Below are positions 55,762 through 64,000 of a stretch of DNA of 64,000 nt, piece after piece; the first letter of the stretch is position 1; each line of letters begins with the position of its first letter. Origin of the DNA: Xanthomonas sp. F10 (GTDB lineage Bacteria; Pseudomonadota; Gammaproteobacteria; Xanthomonadales; Xanthomonadaceae); the NCBI RefSeq assembly GCF_014206815.1, contig NZ_JACHNP010000002.1, forward strand, positions 744,001 through 808,000. Direction: 5' to 3'. The notes below the pieces were generated by a model, which saw nothing but the letters and a program-made list of their open reading frames with translations, was not told where the DNA came from and did not search any database. The position numbers and the translations under genes were made by a program.

Positions 55762-57264
55762 TCACCGCCGCGCTGCCAGGCGCAATCCGCGCGGGGTCAG
55801 CGCCCGCTCCAGCAGCTCGAACAGGCCTTGGACCAGCAACGCCAGCAGCGCGGCCGGCACCGCGCCTTCCAGGATCAGGCCGAGGTCGTCCAGGCGGATG
55901 CCGGTGAGGATCGGCTGGCCGTAGCCGCCGGCGCCGATCAGTGCGCCCAGGGTCGCGGTGCCGACGTTGATCACCGCCGCGGTCTTGATGCCGGCAAGGA
56001 TGGTGCGCAGCGCCAGCGGCAGTTCGATCCTCCCCAGCCGGGTGCCCGGCGGCAGGCCGAGCGCGGCGGCGGTCTCGCGCAGCTCGCGGGGAATGCCGGT
56101 GATGCCGGCATGGGTGTTGCGTACGATCGGCAGCAGGCTGTACAGGAACAGCGCGGCGATCGCCGGCTTGGCGCCGATGCCGAACAGCGGGATCATGAAC
56201 ACGAACACCGCCAGCGACGGCAGCGTCTGCAGCACGCCGGTCAGCGCCAGTACTCCCTGGCCGAGCCGTGGCCGGTACGCCGAGAGGATGCCCAGCGGCA
56301 GCGCCACCAGCAGGGCCAGGCCCAGCGACAGCCCGACCAATGCCAGGTGCTCGCGGGTGCGTTGCAGCAGCCGTTGCAGGCGTCCGTCCTGCGCCGGCGC
56401 GGCGATGCCCAGCCAGTGCGCGGCGATGGCGCTCTCGGCGCGCTTGTCGAGCTTGGCCTCGGCGTTGAGCCGCTGCATGGTCGTCGCGTCGATGCGTCCG
56501 CCCAGTCCCTGCAGCGCCTGCACGAAGCGCGGCGCGCGCTGCGCCAGGTCGGCGCGGTACAGGAACACCGCGGCGTAGCGCGGGAAGTAATGCCTGTCGT
56601 CCTGCAGCACCAGCAGGTCGTGTGCGGGGATTTCGGCGTCGGTGCTGTACAGGTCGGTGAGGTCGATCGCGCCACTGTCCAGCGCGCGGTAGGCGAGGTC
56701 GTGGTCCAGGCCGGTCGGCGTCTGCGGCAGCCCGTAGGCGTCGCGCACGCCGGGCCAGCCGTCGGCGCGCGAGACGAATTCGTTGCTCAGCCCGAACTTG
56801 AGCGTCGGATGCGCGGCCAGGTCGGACAGGCGCACAATGCCCAGCGCCTGCGCGCGTTGCCGGCGCATGCCGAACGCATAGGTGTTGTCGAAGCCCAGCG
56901 GCGCGCTCATCGCCAGGCCGCGTTGCGCCAGCGCCTGCCGCAGCGCGGCGTCGTCGGCGCCCGGCATCTGCAGCAGTTCGGCGGCCAGGGTGCCGGTGTA
57001 CTCGGCATAGGCGTCGATCGAGCCTTGCTCCAGCGCGCGCCACAGGATGCGGGTGCCGCCGAGCTGGCGCCGGTGCTCGACCTCGACCCCGGCCTGGCGC
57101 CCGGCGCCGGCGGCGATCTCGCCCAGCACCACCGCTTCGGTGAAGTTCTTCGAGCCGACCACCACCTTGGTCTCCGCGGCAGCGGCCGGCAAGCCCGACA
57201 GGCTGGCCACAGCGGCCAAGGCGACCAGCACGACCGCGCGCCAGCGCGCGCCCGGCGACGTCAC
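55762..57264 (-). CDS. Fused substrate-binding and permease protein of an osmoprotectant-type ABC importer
   Basis: The protein starts at GTG 57264, overlapping the ATPase stop (GTGA), and has 500 residues. A signal peptide leads into an OpuAC/OsmX-type solute-binding domain (KVVVGSKNFTEAVVLGEIA, EYTGTLAAELL, FGLSNEFVSRADGWP, LTDLYSTDAEIPAHDLLVLQDD; residues about 30-285). Then follows a BPD-type permease with five or six helices (SLGLALLVALPLGI, LPSLAVFVFMIPLFGIGAKPAIAALFLYS, the EAA-like loop GITGIPRELRETAAALGLPPG). The binder is therefore tethered to the channel. Quaternary amines such as glycine betaine or choline are the usual ligands of this family; the actual ligand is unproven. Confidence 0.92.
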   Translation of the reverse strand: MTSPGARWRAVVLVALAAVASLSGLPAAAAETKVVVGSKNFTEAVVLGEIAAGAGRQAGVEVEHRRQLGGTRILWRALEQGSIDAYAEYTGTLAAELLQMPGADDAALRQALAQRGLAMSAPLGFDNTYAFGMRRQRAQALGIVRLSDLAAHPTLKFGLSNEFVSRADGWPGVRDAYGLPQTPTGLDHDLAYRALDSGAIDLTDLYSTDAEIPAHDLLVLQDDRHYFPRYAAVFLYRADLAQRAPRFVQALQGLGGRIDATTMQRLNAEAKLDKRAESAIAAHWLGIAAPAQDGRLQRLLQRTREHLALVGLSLGLALLVALPLGILSAYRPRLGQGVLALTGVLQTLPSLAVFVFMIPLFGIGAKPAIAALFLYSLLPIVRNTHAGITGIPRELRETAAALGLPPGTRLGRIELPLALRTILAGIKTAAVINVGTATLGALIGAGGYGQPILTGIRLDDLGLILEGAVPAALLALLVQGLFELLERALTPRGLRLAARR

Positions 57265-57998
57265 CGCGCATCCTCCAGGGTGCGCTGCGCCTGCAGGAAC
57301 TGGCCGACGAACGGATCGGCCGGCGCCTCCAGCAGGTGGCGCGCGCTGCCTTCCTGCAGCACGCGGCCACCGCGCATCAGCACCAGGGTGTCGCCCAGGT
57401 AGGCGGCCTCGGCGACGTCGTGGGTCACCAGTACCACGGTCTTGCCCAGCAGCGCGAACAGTTCGCGCATCTGTGTCTGCAGTTCGCGGCGCACGATCGG
57501 ATCGAGCGCGCCCAGCGGTTCGTCCAGCAGCAGCACCGGCGGGTCCAGCAGCAGCGCGCGAATCAGTCCCACGCGTTGGCGCTGGCCGCCGGACAGCTCG
57601 GCCGGATAGCGCGCCAGCAGCGCTTCCGGCAGCCGGCACAAGGCCGCCAGTTCGTGCAGGCGCGCGGCGATGCGCGGCCGCGTCCAGCCCAGCGTGCGCG
57701 CCAGCAAGGCGGCGTTGTCGCGCGCGCTCAGGTGCGGGAACAGCCCGCCTTCCTGGATCACGTAGCCGATGCGCCGGCGCTGCGCCAGCAGGGTGGCGCG
57801 GCGCAGCGGCTCGCCCTGGAAGCGCACCTCGCCGCGATCCGGCCATTCCAGTCCCAGCAGCAGGCGCAGCACGCTGGATTTGCCGGCGCCGCTGGGGCCG
57901 ATCAAAGCGGTGGTGCGGCCCGGGGCGATGCAAAGATCGACCTGGTCCAGTGCCAGCGTGTCGCCGTAGCGGCGGGTGACCCGATGCAGTTCGAACAT
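57261..57998 (-). CDS. ABC importer ATPase, osmoprotectant type
   Basis: The 245-residue ATPase (ATG 57998) has Walker A GPSGAGKSSVLRLLLGLE, the Q-loop YVIQEGGLFPHL, the signature LSGGQRQRVGLIRALL, Walker B VLLLDEPLGALDP and the H-loop LVTHDVAEA. It lacks the C-terminal CBS domains present in many glycine betaine ATPases (OpuCA, ProV). It forms a two-gene operon with the fused binder-permease gene, overlapping by four bases. Confidence 0.94.
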   Translation of the reverse strand: MFELHRVTRRYGDTLALDQVDLCIAPGRTTALIGPSGAGKSSVLRLLLGLEWPDRGEVRFQGEPLRRATLLAQRRRIGYVIQEGGLFPHLSARDNAALLARTLGWTRPRIAARLHELAALCRLPEALLARYPAELSGGQRQRVGLIRALLLDPPVLLLDEPLGALDPIVRRELQTQMRELFALLGKTVVLVTHDVAEAAYLGDTLVLMRGGRVLQEGSARHLLEAPADPFVGQFLQAQRTLEDAR

Positions 57999-58050
57999 CG
58001 CCGCAGCATAGCCGCAGGCGGCGACCACGCCGCGCGAAGACGCGGCACGC

Positions 58051-59004
58051 TCAGCGGGCGGCGTCGGTCAGCAGGCCCAGGGTCGGCTTCGGCCGGCTCA
58101 GGTCGTACATCAGGCCGAAATGGGCTTCCGCGCCCTGCTGGTCCGGCTGGTCGAGCAGTTCGTAGAGATTGATCTCGGCGACCACGTCGGCGTAGTCGCT
58201 GCGCAGGGTCTGCAGCAGTTCCGCCACGCTGTCGTAGCAGGCGCCGTCGCCGGGGTAGCCACCATCGGTGTTGCCGGTGTAGATCTCGGCGCAGTTGAGC
58301 TCGTTGACGTACACCTTGGTGCCGTACTTCTGCGCGGCGGCGCGCAATTGTCCGAGATACAGGTCCATCCAGTAGCCGCGCTCGCCGTGGAAGGCGTAGT
58401 AGTGGAAGCTGATCCGGTCGAAGTCGAAGCCGGCGGCCTTGGCCTGGTCGAGGAACCACAGCGAGCCGTTGCGGTCGCCGGGGCAGCGCGCGGTGGCCGA
58501 ATGATCGTCGCTGTTGCAGGCGGTGATGTTGATGGTGAACTGCAGGCCGGCGCCCACTTCGTCGGAGGCCTGCTTCATGCCGCGGTACATCGTGGTCATC
58601 GCCGCGATCCGCGCCGGGGCGGCGGCACGGTCCAGGTCCTGCTCGTTGCCGATCTCCCAGACCTTGATGTCGTTGGCATAGCGTCGCGCCAACGCGTAGC
58701 CGATCTCCTGCGACATCGGATACACCATCGGCCGCAGCGCGATGTTGTACTTGCGCGAGAGCTGCACCAACGTGTCGAGCACGGTGAAGTTGCGCGGGTC
58801 GACGTCGAAGCGGTAGCTGCGCAGGTTGCGCTGGTCGAGCAGGCGGAACACCGCCTCGCTCTGACTGAGCGGATAGGCCTGGCGGCCGTCGTGGCCGTTG
58901 ACGCCGTACACGATGGCCGGTGCTGCGGCGGCCGGCAGGGCGGCAGCGGCGGAGAAGACGGCGGCGAACAACCACAACAGCGGGCGCAGGATGGGCATGG
59001 GCAT
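58051..59004 (-). CDS. Secreted glycoside-hydrolase-like TIM-barrel protein
   Basis: The 317-residue protein has a signal peptide (LPAAAAPA) and then a barrel-like sequence that resembles clan GH-A enzymes. VWEIGNEQD looks like the acid/base strand-4 Asn-Glu pair, FDRISFHYYAFHGERG is strand-6-like, and VYVNELNCAE looks like the strand-7 nucleophile Glu. It contains four cysteines that could form disulfides (ITACNSD, ARCPGD, LNCAE, GACYD). I cannot name the GH family; GH39, GH53 or an unclassified group are possible. A role outside the cytoplasm on plant or bacterial glycans is an inference. Confidence 0.65.
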   Translation of the reverse strand: MPMPILRPLLWLFAAVFSAAAALPAAAAPAIVYGVNGHDGRQAYPLSQSEAVFRLLDQRNLRSYRFDVDPRNFTVLDTLVQLSRKYNIALRPMVYPMSQEIGYALARRYANDIKVWEIGNEQDLDRAAAPARIAAMTTMYRGMKQASDEVGAGLQFTINITACNSDDHSATARCPGDRNGSLWFLDQAKAAGFDFDRISFHYYAFHGERGYWMDLYLGQLRAAAQKYGTKVYVNELNCAEIYTGNTDGGYPGDGACYDSVAELLQTLRSDYADVVAEINLYELLDQPDQQGAEAHFGLMYDLSRPKPTLGLLTDAAR

Positions 59005-59228
59005 GGGCAGGGTCCCAGCGGATCGGCACGGAGGAGGTGTGGGGGCAGCCTAGCAAGGCTGCGCAGCGGTCTGGCCGACAATCGTCCGGATTGGGGCGCG
59101 CGTCGCAGTCCGCGGCGCGGGGCAGGCCCGGCACCGTCTCGCTGCCGCGCGGTCTTCGCCGCCGAGTACCGGACCGGATCGGCCCGCCATTGCAGGGGAG
59201 GGCGGGGCCGCAGCGATCCCCCAGAACG

Positions 59229-59254
59229 CGACAGGGGCCTTGCGGCCCCTGTCG
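59229..59254 (-). terminator. Inverted repeat after bamD, probable terminator
   Basis: CGACAGGGGCC and GGCCCCTGTCG form a perfect 11-base stem with the loop TTGC, 26 bases past the bamD stop. The minus-strand side is not followed by a clean T-run (CGTTCT), so termination there is likely but not certain. Confidence 0.6.
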
Positions 59255-59279
59255 GTATGCATCTCGCCGGCGCGATGGA

Positions 59280-60155
59280 TCAGCGCTGCATCTGCGAGTT
59301 GGACTGTCCGGTGGCGGCGGACTTCTCGCCGGCGAACGGATTGAGCTTGCGGATCATCCACGGGTACTTCGGCCAGTTGCCGGTCAGCCACGGATGCTGC
59401 GGATCGTTGAGCTCCAGCACGCGGCGCGCGTCCGCGGCCAGGGTCTTGTTGCCGAGGTGGGTGTAGGCATCGGCCAGCACCGCCACCGCGTCGTACTGGT
59501 AGGCGCTCTGCGGGTAGGTCTCGAGCAGGTAGGTGGCGCGCGAGGCGGCCGACACCCAGGCGTCGCGGCGCAGGTAGTACAGCGCGTTGTCCAGCTCGTG
59601 CTGGGCGAACACGTTGCGCAGGGCGATCATGCGCTCGCGCGCGTCGGCGGCGTAGCGGCTGTTCGGGTAGCGCTCGGCGACGGTGTTGAAGTCGGCGTAG
59701 GCCTGCTGTGGGGTGGACAGGTCGCGGCGGCTGGGATCCAGCGACCACACCCGGCGCAGGAACACCGTGTCGCGGTTGGAGTTGGACAACCCGCGCAGGT
59801 AGTACATGTAGGCGATGTTGCGCTGGGTCGGATAGGTGCGGATGAAGCGGTCGATGGTCGACACCGCGTCGTCGTGCTTGCCGGCCTTGTACTGGGCGTA
59901 GGCGCTTTCGATCATCGCCTGCTCGGTGTAGTTGCCGTACGGGTACTGCGCGATCAGCCGCTTGAAGCTGCTCTCGGCGCCGGCCCAGTTGCCGCTCTCC
60001 ATCTGCGCATGCGCCTTCTGGTAGAGCTGCTCCACCGGCATCCCTTCCTCGGGGTTCTTCTTCTGACGGTGGCAACCCGTCGCCACGACCAGCGTGACCA
60101 GCAGCAGGGCGATGAAACGGACGTGCGCGGACAGCGGGACGGAGCGTCGGATCAT
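59280..60155 (-). CDS. bamD: Outer-membrane assembly lipoprotein BamD
   Basis: BamD is an essential part of the Bam complex that inserts beta-barrel proteins. The 291-residue protein has a lipoprotein signal with lipobox VATGC (Cys28), followed by five tetratricopeptide-like repeats (for example LYQKAHAQMESGNWAGAESS, FKRLIAQYPYGNYTEQAM, AYADFNTVAERYPNSRYAAD, ELDNALYYLRRDAWVSA). The YLRGLSNSNRD block is typical. It is divergent from rluD, as in many gammaproteobacteria. Confidence 0.97.
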   Translation of the reverse strand: MIRRSVPLSAHVRFIALLLVTLVVATGCHRQKKNPEEGMPVEQLYQKAHAQMESGNWAGAESSFKRLIAQYPYGNYTEQAMIESAYAQYKAGKHDDAVSTIDRFIRTYPTQRNIAYMYYLRGLSNSNRDTVFLRRVWSLDPSRRDLSTPQQAYADFNTVAERYPNSRYAADARERMIALRNVFAQHELDNALYYLRRDAWVSAASRATYLLETYPQSAYQYDAVAVLADAYTHLGNKTLAADARRVLELNDPQHPWLTGNWPKYPWMIRKLNPFAGEKSAATGQSNSQMQR

Positions 60156-60271
60156 GGGTTCGGGCGCGGCAGGGCAGGAATACGAAGGGGCGATGATAGC
60201 CTAGTGGCCTGTCCTGCGACTGACTACGGCCGCCGCGACCCTCCTTTTCCGACCCAAGCCGTGCCCCTGCC

Positions 60272-61279
60272 ATGCCCAATACCCCCCCGGACCTCCCCGA
60301 GGACGCCGCCAGCGACGGCCCGCGCCAGGCGCGCGTGCCCGACCATGCCGCCGGCCGCCGTTTCGACGCGGTGCTGGCCGAACTGTTCCCCGAATACTCG
60401 CGCTCGCGCCTGGCCGAATGGATCAAATCCGGCGACGCCCTGCTCGACGGCGCCCCGGCGCGGCCGCGCGATCCGCTGCGCGGCGGCGAGATCGCCAGCC
60501 TGCATGCGGTGCTGGATACCCAGACCCACGCCCTGCCCGAGGACATCCCGCTGGAGGTGCTGTACGAGGACGACCAGGTCATCGTGCTGAACAAGCCGGC
60601 CGGGCTGGTGGTGCACCCGGGTGCCGGCAACCCCAGCGGTACCCTGGTCAACGCCTTGCTGTACCGCGACCCGGGGCTGTCGGCGCTGCCGCGCGCCGGC
60701 ATCGTGCACCGTCTGGACAAGGACACCAGCGGCGCCATGGTGGTGGCGCGGACCCTGCAGGCGCACACCTCGCTGGTGGCGCAGCTGTCCGCGCGCGACG
60801 TGCACCGGCAATACCTGGCGGTGGTGGTCGGGGCGCTGGTCTCCGGCGGCACCGCCAACGCGCCAATCGACCGCCATCCGCGCGACCGCCTGCGCATGGC
60901 GGTACGCGAGGACGGCCGCGATGCGGTCACCCACTACCGGCTGCGCGAGCGCTTCCGTGCGCATACGGCCCTGGAATGCCGCCTGGAGACCGGCCGCACC
61001 CACCAGATCCGCGTGCACATGGCGCACCTGAAGCACCCGATCGTCGGCGACCCGCTGTACGGCGGCCCGCTGAAGCTGCCCAAGGGCGCCAGCGAGGAAC
61101 TGATCGGCGAACTGCGCGGCTTCAAGCGCCAGGCGCTGCACGCCGAGACCCTGGAGTTCAAGCATCCGCTGAGTGGCGAACCGGTCCGCGCCACCGCCGC
61201 AGTGCCGGCCGACCTGCAGCAGCTGATGGCCTCCCTGCGCGCGGATGCGCAGGCGGCGGCCGAGCGGGCGCGGCGCTGA
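60272..61279 (+). CDS. rluD: 23S rRNA pseudouridine synthase RluD
   Basis: RluD makes pseudouridines 1911, 1915 and 1917 in helix 69 of 23S rRNA. The 335-residue protein has an N-terminal S4 RNA-binding domain ([22 protein letters not shown]) and the RluA-type catalytic block [19 protein letters not shown] with the catalytic Asp. [22 protein letters not shown] and a C-terminal [13 protein letters not shown] follow. It starts at ATG 60272, divergent from bamD by 116 bases, and pgeF follows. Confidence 0.96.
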   Translation: MPNTPPDLPEDAASDGPRQARVPDHAAGRRFDAVLAELFPEYSRSRLAEWIKSGDALLDGAPARPRDPLRGGEIASLHAVLDTQTHALPEDIPLEVLYEDDQVIVLNKPAGLVVHPGAGNPSGTLVNALLYRDPGLSALPRAGIVHRLDKDTSGAMVVARTLQAHTSLVAQLSARDVHRQYLAVVVGALVSGGTANAPIDRHPRDRLRMAVREDGRDAVTHYRLRERFRAHTALECRLETGRTHQIRVHMAHLKHPIVGDPLYGGPLKLPKGASEELIGELRGFKRQALHAETLEFKHPLSGEPVRATAAVPADLQQLMASLRADAQAAAERARR

Positions 61280-61391
61280 GCATGGCCACGTCGCCGGGTT
61301 CCTGCGCCGTGGCACGCGGCACCGTCTCGGGCTGCGGCCGGGGACGCCCGCGAAGCGGCCAGGCGGCCGCTGTCGGCCGAGGGTGCTGCTG

Positions 61392-62165
61392 ATGCCGGAC
61401 TTCGCCTTGCAGGCCGATTGGCCGGTCCCGCCGCGGGTCCACGCGCTGACCACCCTGCGGACTGGCGCTGGCGCCTCGCAGCCGCCGTTCGACCGCTTCA
61501 ACCTGGGCAACCGCAGTGCCGCCGACGGCGACCACCCGGCCACGGTGCAGCGCAATCGCGACGAACTGGCCGTGCGGCTGGCGCTGCCGACGCCGCCGCA
61601 TTGGCTGCGGCAGGTGCACGGGGTGCAGGTGCTGCGCTTCGACGGGCCGCCGCACGCCATTGGCATCGACGCCGAGCCAACCGCCGATGCCGCGGTCACC
61701 GCCGAACCGGGCGTGGTGCTGGCGATCCTGACCGCCGACTGCCTGCCGGTGGTGTTTGCCGCCCGCGACGGCAGCGAGGTGGGCGCCGCGCATGCCGGCT
61801 GGCAGGGCCTGGCCGGCGGCGTGCTGGAAGCCACCGTCGCCGCGCTGCGCACCCCCCCGGCGCAACTGCAGGCCTGGCTCGGCCCGGCCGCCGGGCCGCA
61901 GCGCTACGAGATCGGCGTCGACGTCCGCGAGGCCTTCCTGCGCCACGATCCGGCCGCGGCCAGCGCCTTCGTCGCGACCCGTCCCGGGCACTGGTTGGTG
62001 GACCTGTACGCGCTGGCGCGGCAGCGTCTGGTCGCGGCCGGCGTGGCGCCAGACCAGATCCACGGCGGTGGCTTGTGCACCATCGCCGATGCGCAGCGCT
62101 TCTACTCCTACCGGCGCGACCGCCGCAGCGGGCGCATGGCGACCCTGGCGTGGATCGCGCCCTGA
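61392..62165 (+). CDS. pgeF: PgeF/YfiH family laccase-domain protein
   Basis: The 257-residue protein (ATG 61392) has the copper-oxidase-like YfiH fold motifs: LTTLRTGAGASQPPFDRFNLG, RQVHG, TADCLPVVFAA, AAHAGWQGLAGGVL (the active-site Cys and His residues), and LGPAAGPQRYEIG. Members have been reported as purine nucleoside phosphorylases/adenosine deaminases and, in E. coli, as editing enzymes for cell-wall precursors. The usual order rluD-pgeF is kept. Its end overlaps the next gene by 16 bases. Confidence 0.93.
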   Translation: MPDFALQADWPVPPRVHALTTLRTGAGASQPPFDRFNLGNRSAADGDHPATVQRNRDELAVRLALPTPPHWLRQVHGVQVLRFDGPPHAIGIDAEPTADAAVTAEPGVVLAILTADCLPVVFAARDGSEVGAAHAGWQGLAGGVLEATVAALRTPPAQLQAWLGPAAGPQRYEIGVDVREAFLRHDPAAASAFVATRPGHWLVDLYALARQRLVAAGVAPDQIHGGGLCTIADAQRFYSYRRDRRSGRMATLAWIAP

Positions 62166-62692
62166 CCGCGCCGCTGTTCGCGCAGGTGCTGGGGCCGGCG
62201 TTCGCGCAGTTGCCGCCGGTGCTGCGCGCGCTGCACACGCCGGGGCCGCGGTCGCGCTACGTCGGCCAGGCCGAGGTCGCCCGCGGCCGACATCCGCTGC
62301 TGCCGCTGTGCGCGTGGCTGGTGCGGCTGCCGCGCACCGGACCGGCCACGCCGGTGGAGGTGGTGTTCCGCGCCGACGCGCGCGGGGAGTGCTGGGAGCG
62401 CCGTTTCGGTCGGCATGCCATGCCCTCGCGGCTGTGGCTGCACCGCGGCCGGCTGCGCGAGCGCCTGGGTGCGGTGGTGTTCGAATTCGCCCTGCGGGTC
62501 GACGGCGCGGGCATCGAATGGCGCGCGGCGCGGGCCTGGGCGTTCGGCGTGCTGCCGCTGCCGCGGCGCTGGCTGGCCGGCGTGCACTGCCGCGAAGACC
62601 AGCGCGACGGCCGCTATGCGTTTCTGATTGCGGTGACGCTGCCGTGGATCGGCCCGTTCATCCGCTACGAGGGCTGGCTTGCGCCGGCCTGA
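62150..62692 (+). CDS. DUF4166 domain protein
   Basis: GTG 62150 lies inside the 3' end of pgeF and gives a 180-residue protein (MDRALTAPLFAQVLGPAFAQ). The sequence LPPVLRALH...G, then LPLCAWLVRLPRTGPATPVE, ECWERRFGRHAMPSRLW and FEFALRVDGAGIEW follows the DUF4166 pattern, a family of unknown function. There is no membrane segment or signal peptide. It is probably translationally coupled to pgeF by the overlap. The next gene starts within its last codons. Confidence 0.8.
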   Translation: MDRALTAPLFAQVLGPAFAQLPPVLRALHTPGPRSRYVGQAEVARGRHPLLPLCAWLVRLPRTGPATPVEVVFRADARGECWERRFGRHAMPSRLWLHRGRLRERLGAVVFEFALRVDGAGIEWRAARAWAFGVLPLPRRWLAGVHCREDQRDGRYAFLIAVTLPWIGPFIRYEGWLAPA

Positions 62693-63122
62693 GCCGCCGC
62701 CGGTGGTGGCGCCCACGGCGCCGGAGGACGCGGCCATCGTCGTGTTCGACGGGGTGTGTGCGCTGTGCAGCCGCTGGGTGCGGTTCCTGCTGCGCCATGA
62801 CCGCCGCGGCCGCTACCGCTTTGCGGCGATACAGTCGCCGCGCGGCAGCGCGCTGTTGCGCGACCACGGGCTGGATCCGGCCGATCCGCTGTCGTTCCTC
62901 CTGCTGACGCCAGATGCTGCACTGACCGACTCGGACGCGGCGATCGCGGTGATCGCCGGGCTTGGCGGGGTGTGGCGCAGCGTCGCGCTGCTGCGCCTGC
63001 TGCCGCGGCGCTGGCGTGACGCCGGCTATCGGCTGCTGGCGCGCAACCGCCATCGCTGGTTCGGCACCACCGCGCAGTGTTTCCTGCCGGAGCCGCAACA
63101 GCGCGCGCGTTTCCTGGAGTGA
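62679..63122 (+). CDS. DCC family thiol-disulfide oxidoreductase-like protein (DUF393)
   Basis: TTG 62679 overlaps the end of the DUF4166 gene by 14 bases. The 147-residue protein carries the family block VVFDGVCALCSRWVRFLL (DxxCxxC), then FAAIQSPRGSALL and DSDAAIAVI, with a C-terminal RNRHRWFG. These proteins are thioredoxin-fold-like, of unclear function. Together with DUF4166 and pgeF it forms one overlapping transcription unit. Confidence 0.88.
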   Translation: MRRPEPPPVVAPTAPEDAAIVVFDGVCALCSRWVRFLLRHDRRGRYRFAAIQSPRGSALLRDHGLDPADPLSFLLLTPDAALTDSDAAIAVIAGLGGVWRSVALLRLLPRRWRDAGYRLLARNRHRWFGTTAQCFLPEPQQRARFLE

Positions 63123-63141
63123 GCGCGCTGCGCGGACCGGC

Positions 63142-64000
63142 TCAGCCGGCGTCACGCGCGAACGGCAGCACCTTGCCGTCGGCAGCGCCGGCACGGCGGC
63201 TGTCGAGGCGGAACACGCCGACCGCCGCGGCCAGGCCGCCGGCCTGTTCCTCCATGCTGCGCGCGGCGGCGGTGGCTTCCTCGACCAGGGCGGCGTTGCG
63301 CTGGGTCACTTCGTCCAGCTGCGCCACGGTGCGGTTGACCTGTTCGATACCGCTGGACTGCTCGCCGCTGGCGGCACTGATCTCGCCGATCAGGCCGGTC
63401 ACCCGCTGCACCGAACCGACGATCTCGTGCATGGTGACGCCGGCACGGTTGACCAGTGCCGCGCCTTCGCCGACGGTGCGCGTGGACGCCTCGATCAGGT
63501 CCTTGATCTCCTTGGCCGCATCGGCCGAGCGCTGCGCCAGCGAACGCACTTCGGTGGCGACCACGGCGAAACCGCGGCCCTGTTCGCCGGCGCGCGCGGC
63601 CTCCACCGCGGCGTTGAGCGCCAGGATGTTGGTCTGGAAGGCGATGCCGTCGATCACTCCGATGATCTCGCCGATGCGCTGCGAGGACGCGCTGATCGCG
63701 CGCATCGTCGCCACCACCTCGTCCATCACCTGTCCACCGGACCGGGCGATCTCGCCGGTGTTCTGCACCAGGCCGTTGGCCTGCTGCGCGTTGTCCGCGT
63801 TCTGCTTCACCGCCGAGGTCAGTTCCTCCATCGAACTGGCGGTCTCTTCCAGGCTCGCCGCCTGCTGCTCGGTGCGATCGGACAGGTCGGTGTTGCCCGC
63901 GGCGATTTCCGCGGCGGCGCGGCGGATGGTCTCGGCCGCGTCCTGGATGCCGACGATGATCTCGGTGAGCTTGGCCACGGTGCGGTTGGTGTCCTCGCGC
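63142..64000 (-). CDS. Methyl-accepting chemotaxis protein, 5' end outside the window
   Basis: Only the C-terminal signalling half is present; the frame continues past base 64000. The segment shows a methylation helix region ([21 protein letters not shown]), the highly conserved hairpin tip [36 protein letters not shown], with [16 protein letters not shown], and the second methylation helix ([22 protein letters not shown]). This hairpin binds CheA and CheW. The sensor part and ligand cannot be seen. No CheR-binding pentapeptide is present at the end. Confidence 0.95.
   Translation of the reverse strand, partial: REDTNRTVAKLTEIIVGIQDAAETIRRAAAEIAAGNTDLSDRTEQQAASLEETASSMEELTSAVKQNADNAQQANGLVQNTGEIARSGGQVMDEVVATMRAISASSQRIGEIIGVIDGIAFQTNILALNAAVEAARAGEQGRGFAVVATEVRSLAQRSADAAKEIKDLIEASTRTVGEGAALVNRAGVTMHEIVGSVQRVTGLIGEISAASGEQSSGIEQVNRTVAQLDEVTQRNAALVEEATAAARSMEEQAGGLAAAVGVFRLDSRRAGAADGKVLPFARDAG

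Overview
The window is GC-rich DNA from a gammaproteobacterium of the Xanthomonadaceae, most likely Xanthomonas. Three things suggest this: the gene order (pilD-pilC | pilA-pilA'-pilB | pilR-pilS | sucCD; rimK next to a two-component system; thiS-thiG-trmB), the many intergenic repeats built on GGAGCGGCTTCAGCCGC and CCCAATCCCGACTCCCCAAT, and the familiar mix of TonB receptor, autotransporter esterase and phospholipase C. The genus is my inference from these patterns, not a database result. Both ends cut a gene: an M1 aminopeptidase on the left and a methyl-accepting chemotaxis protein on the right.

Layout. 0-11 kb holds the M1 peptidase, an RND efflux pair, a glycosyltransferase with a polysaccharide deacetylase, a GNAT acetyltransferase and a secreted protein of unknown family. 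11-14.5 kb holds a TrmH-type RNA methyltransferase, then a tiny two-gene cassette (12119-13340), then a LacI regulator. 14.5-24.4 kb is housekeeping: M28 peptidase, mscL, an FAH-family hydrolase, a Rieske protein, an SLC13 permease, trmB, thiG, thiS, an autotransporter GDSL esterase and tRNA-Gly. 24.5-32 kb is more accessory: LysR/azoreductase, a phosphatase, phospholipase C and a TonB receptor. 32-45 kb has rimK, a two-component system, coaE and the type IV pilus block. 45-50 kb has sucCD and a PQQ dehydrogenase. 50-64 kb has nadE, an ergothioneine locus (egtD, egtB and a divergent egtE candidate), an osmoprotectant-type ABC importer, a GH-like secreted protein, bamD, rluD, pgeF and two small genes.

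The most important observation is the cassette at 12119-13340. A 26-residue peptide gene with a good ribosome binding site ends in AWYIWY, which is exactly the core hexapeptide of tryptorubin A, an atropopeptide RiPP known from Streptomyces. A compact cytochrome P450 follows 91 bases downstream on the same strand. Precursor plus one P450 is the minimal architecture of that family, so the window appears to encode a proteobacterial tryptorubin-type product.

Other notable points are a major pilin whose only possible start codon is ATT, a good sigma-54 promoter in front of it with pilRS nearby, a tandem second pilin of lower GC content, repeats that have entered the ends of coding genes (trmB, the TrmH-type gene), and a 633-base gap at 33 kb holding a strong terminator and a separate inverted repeat.
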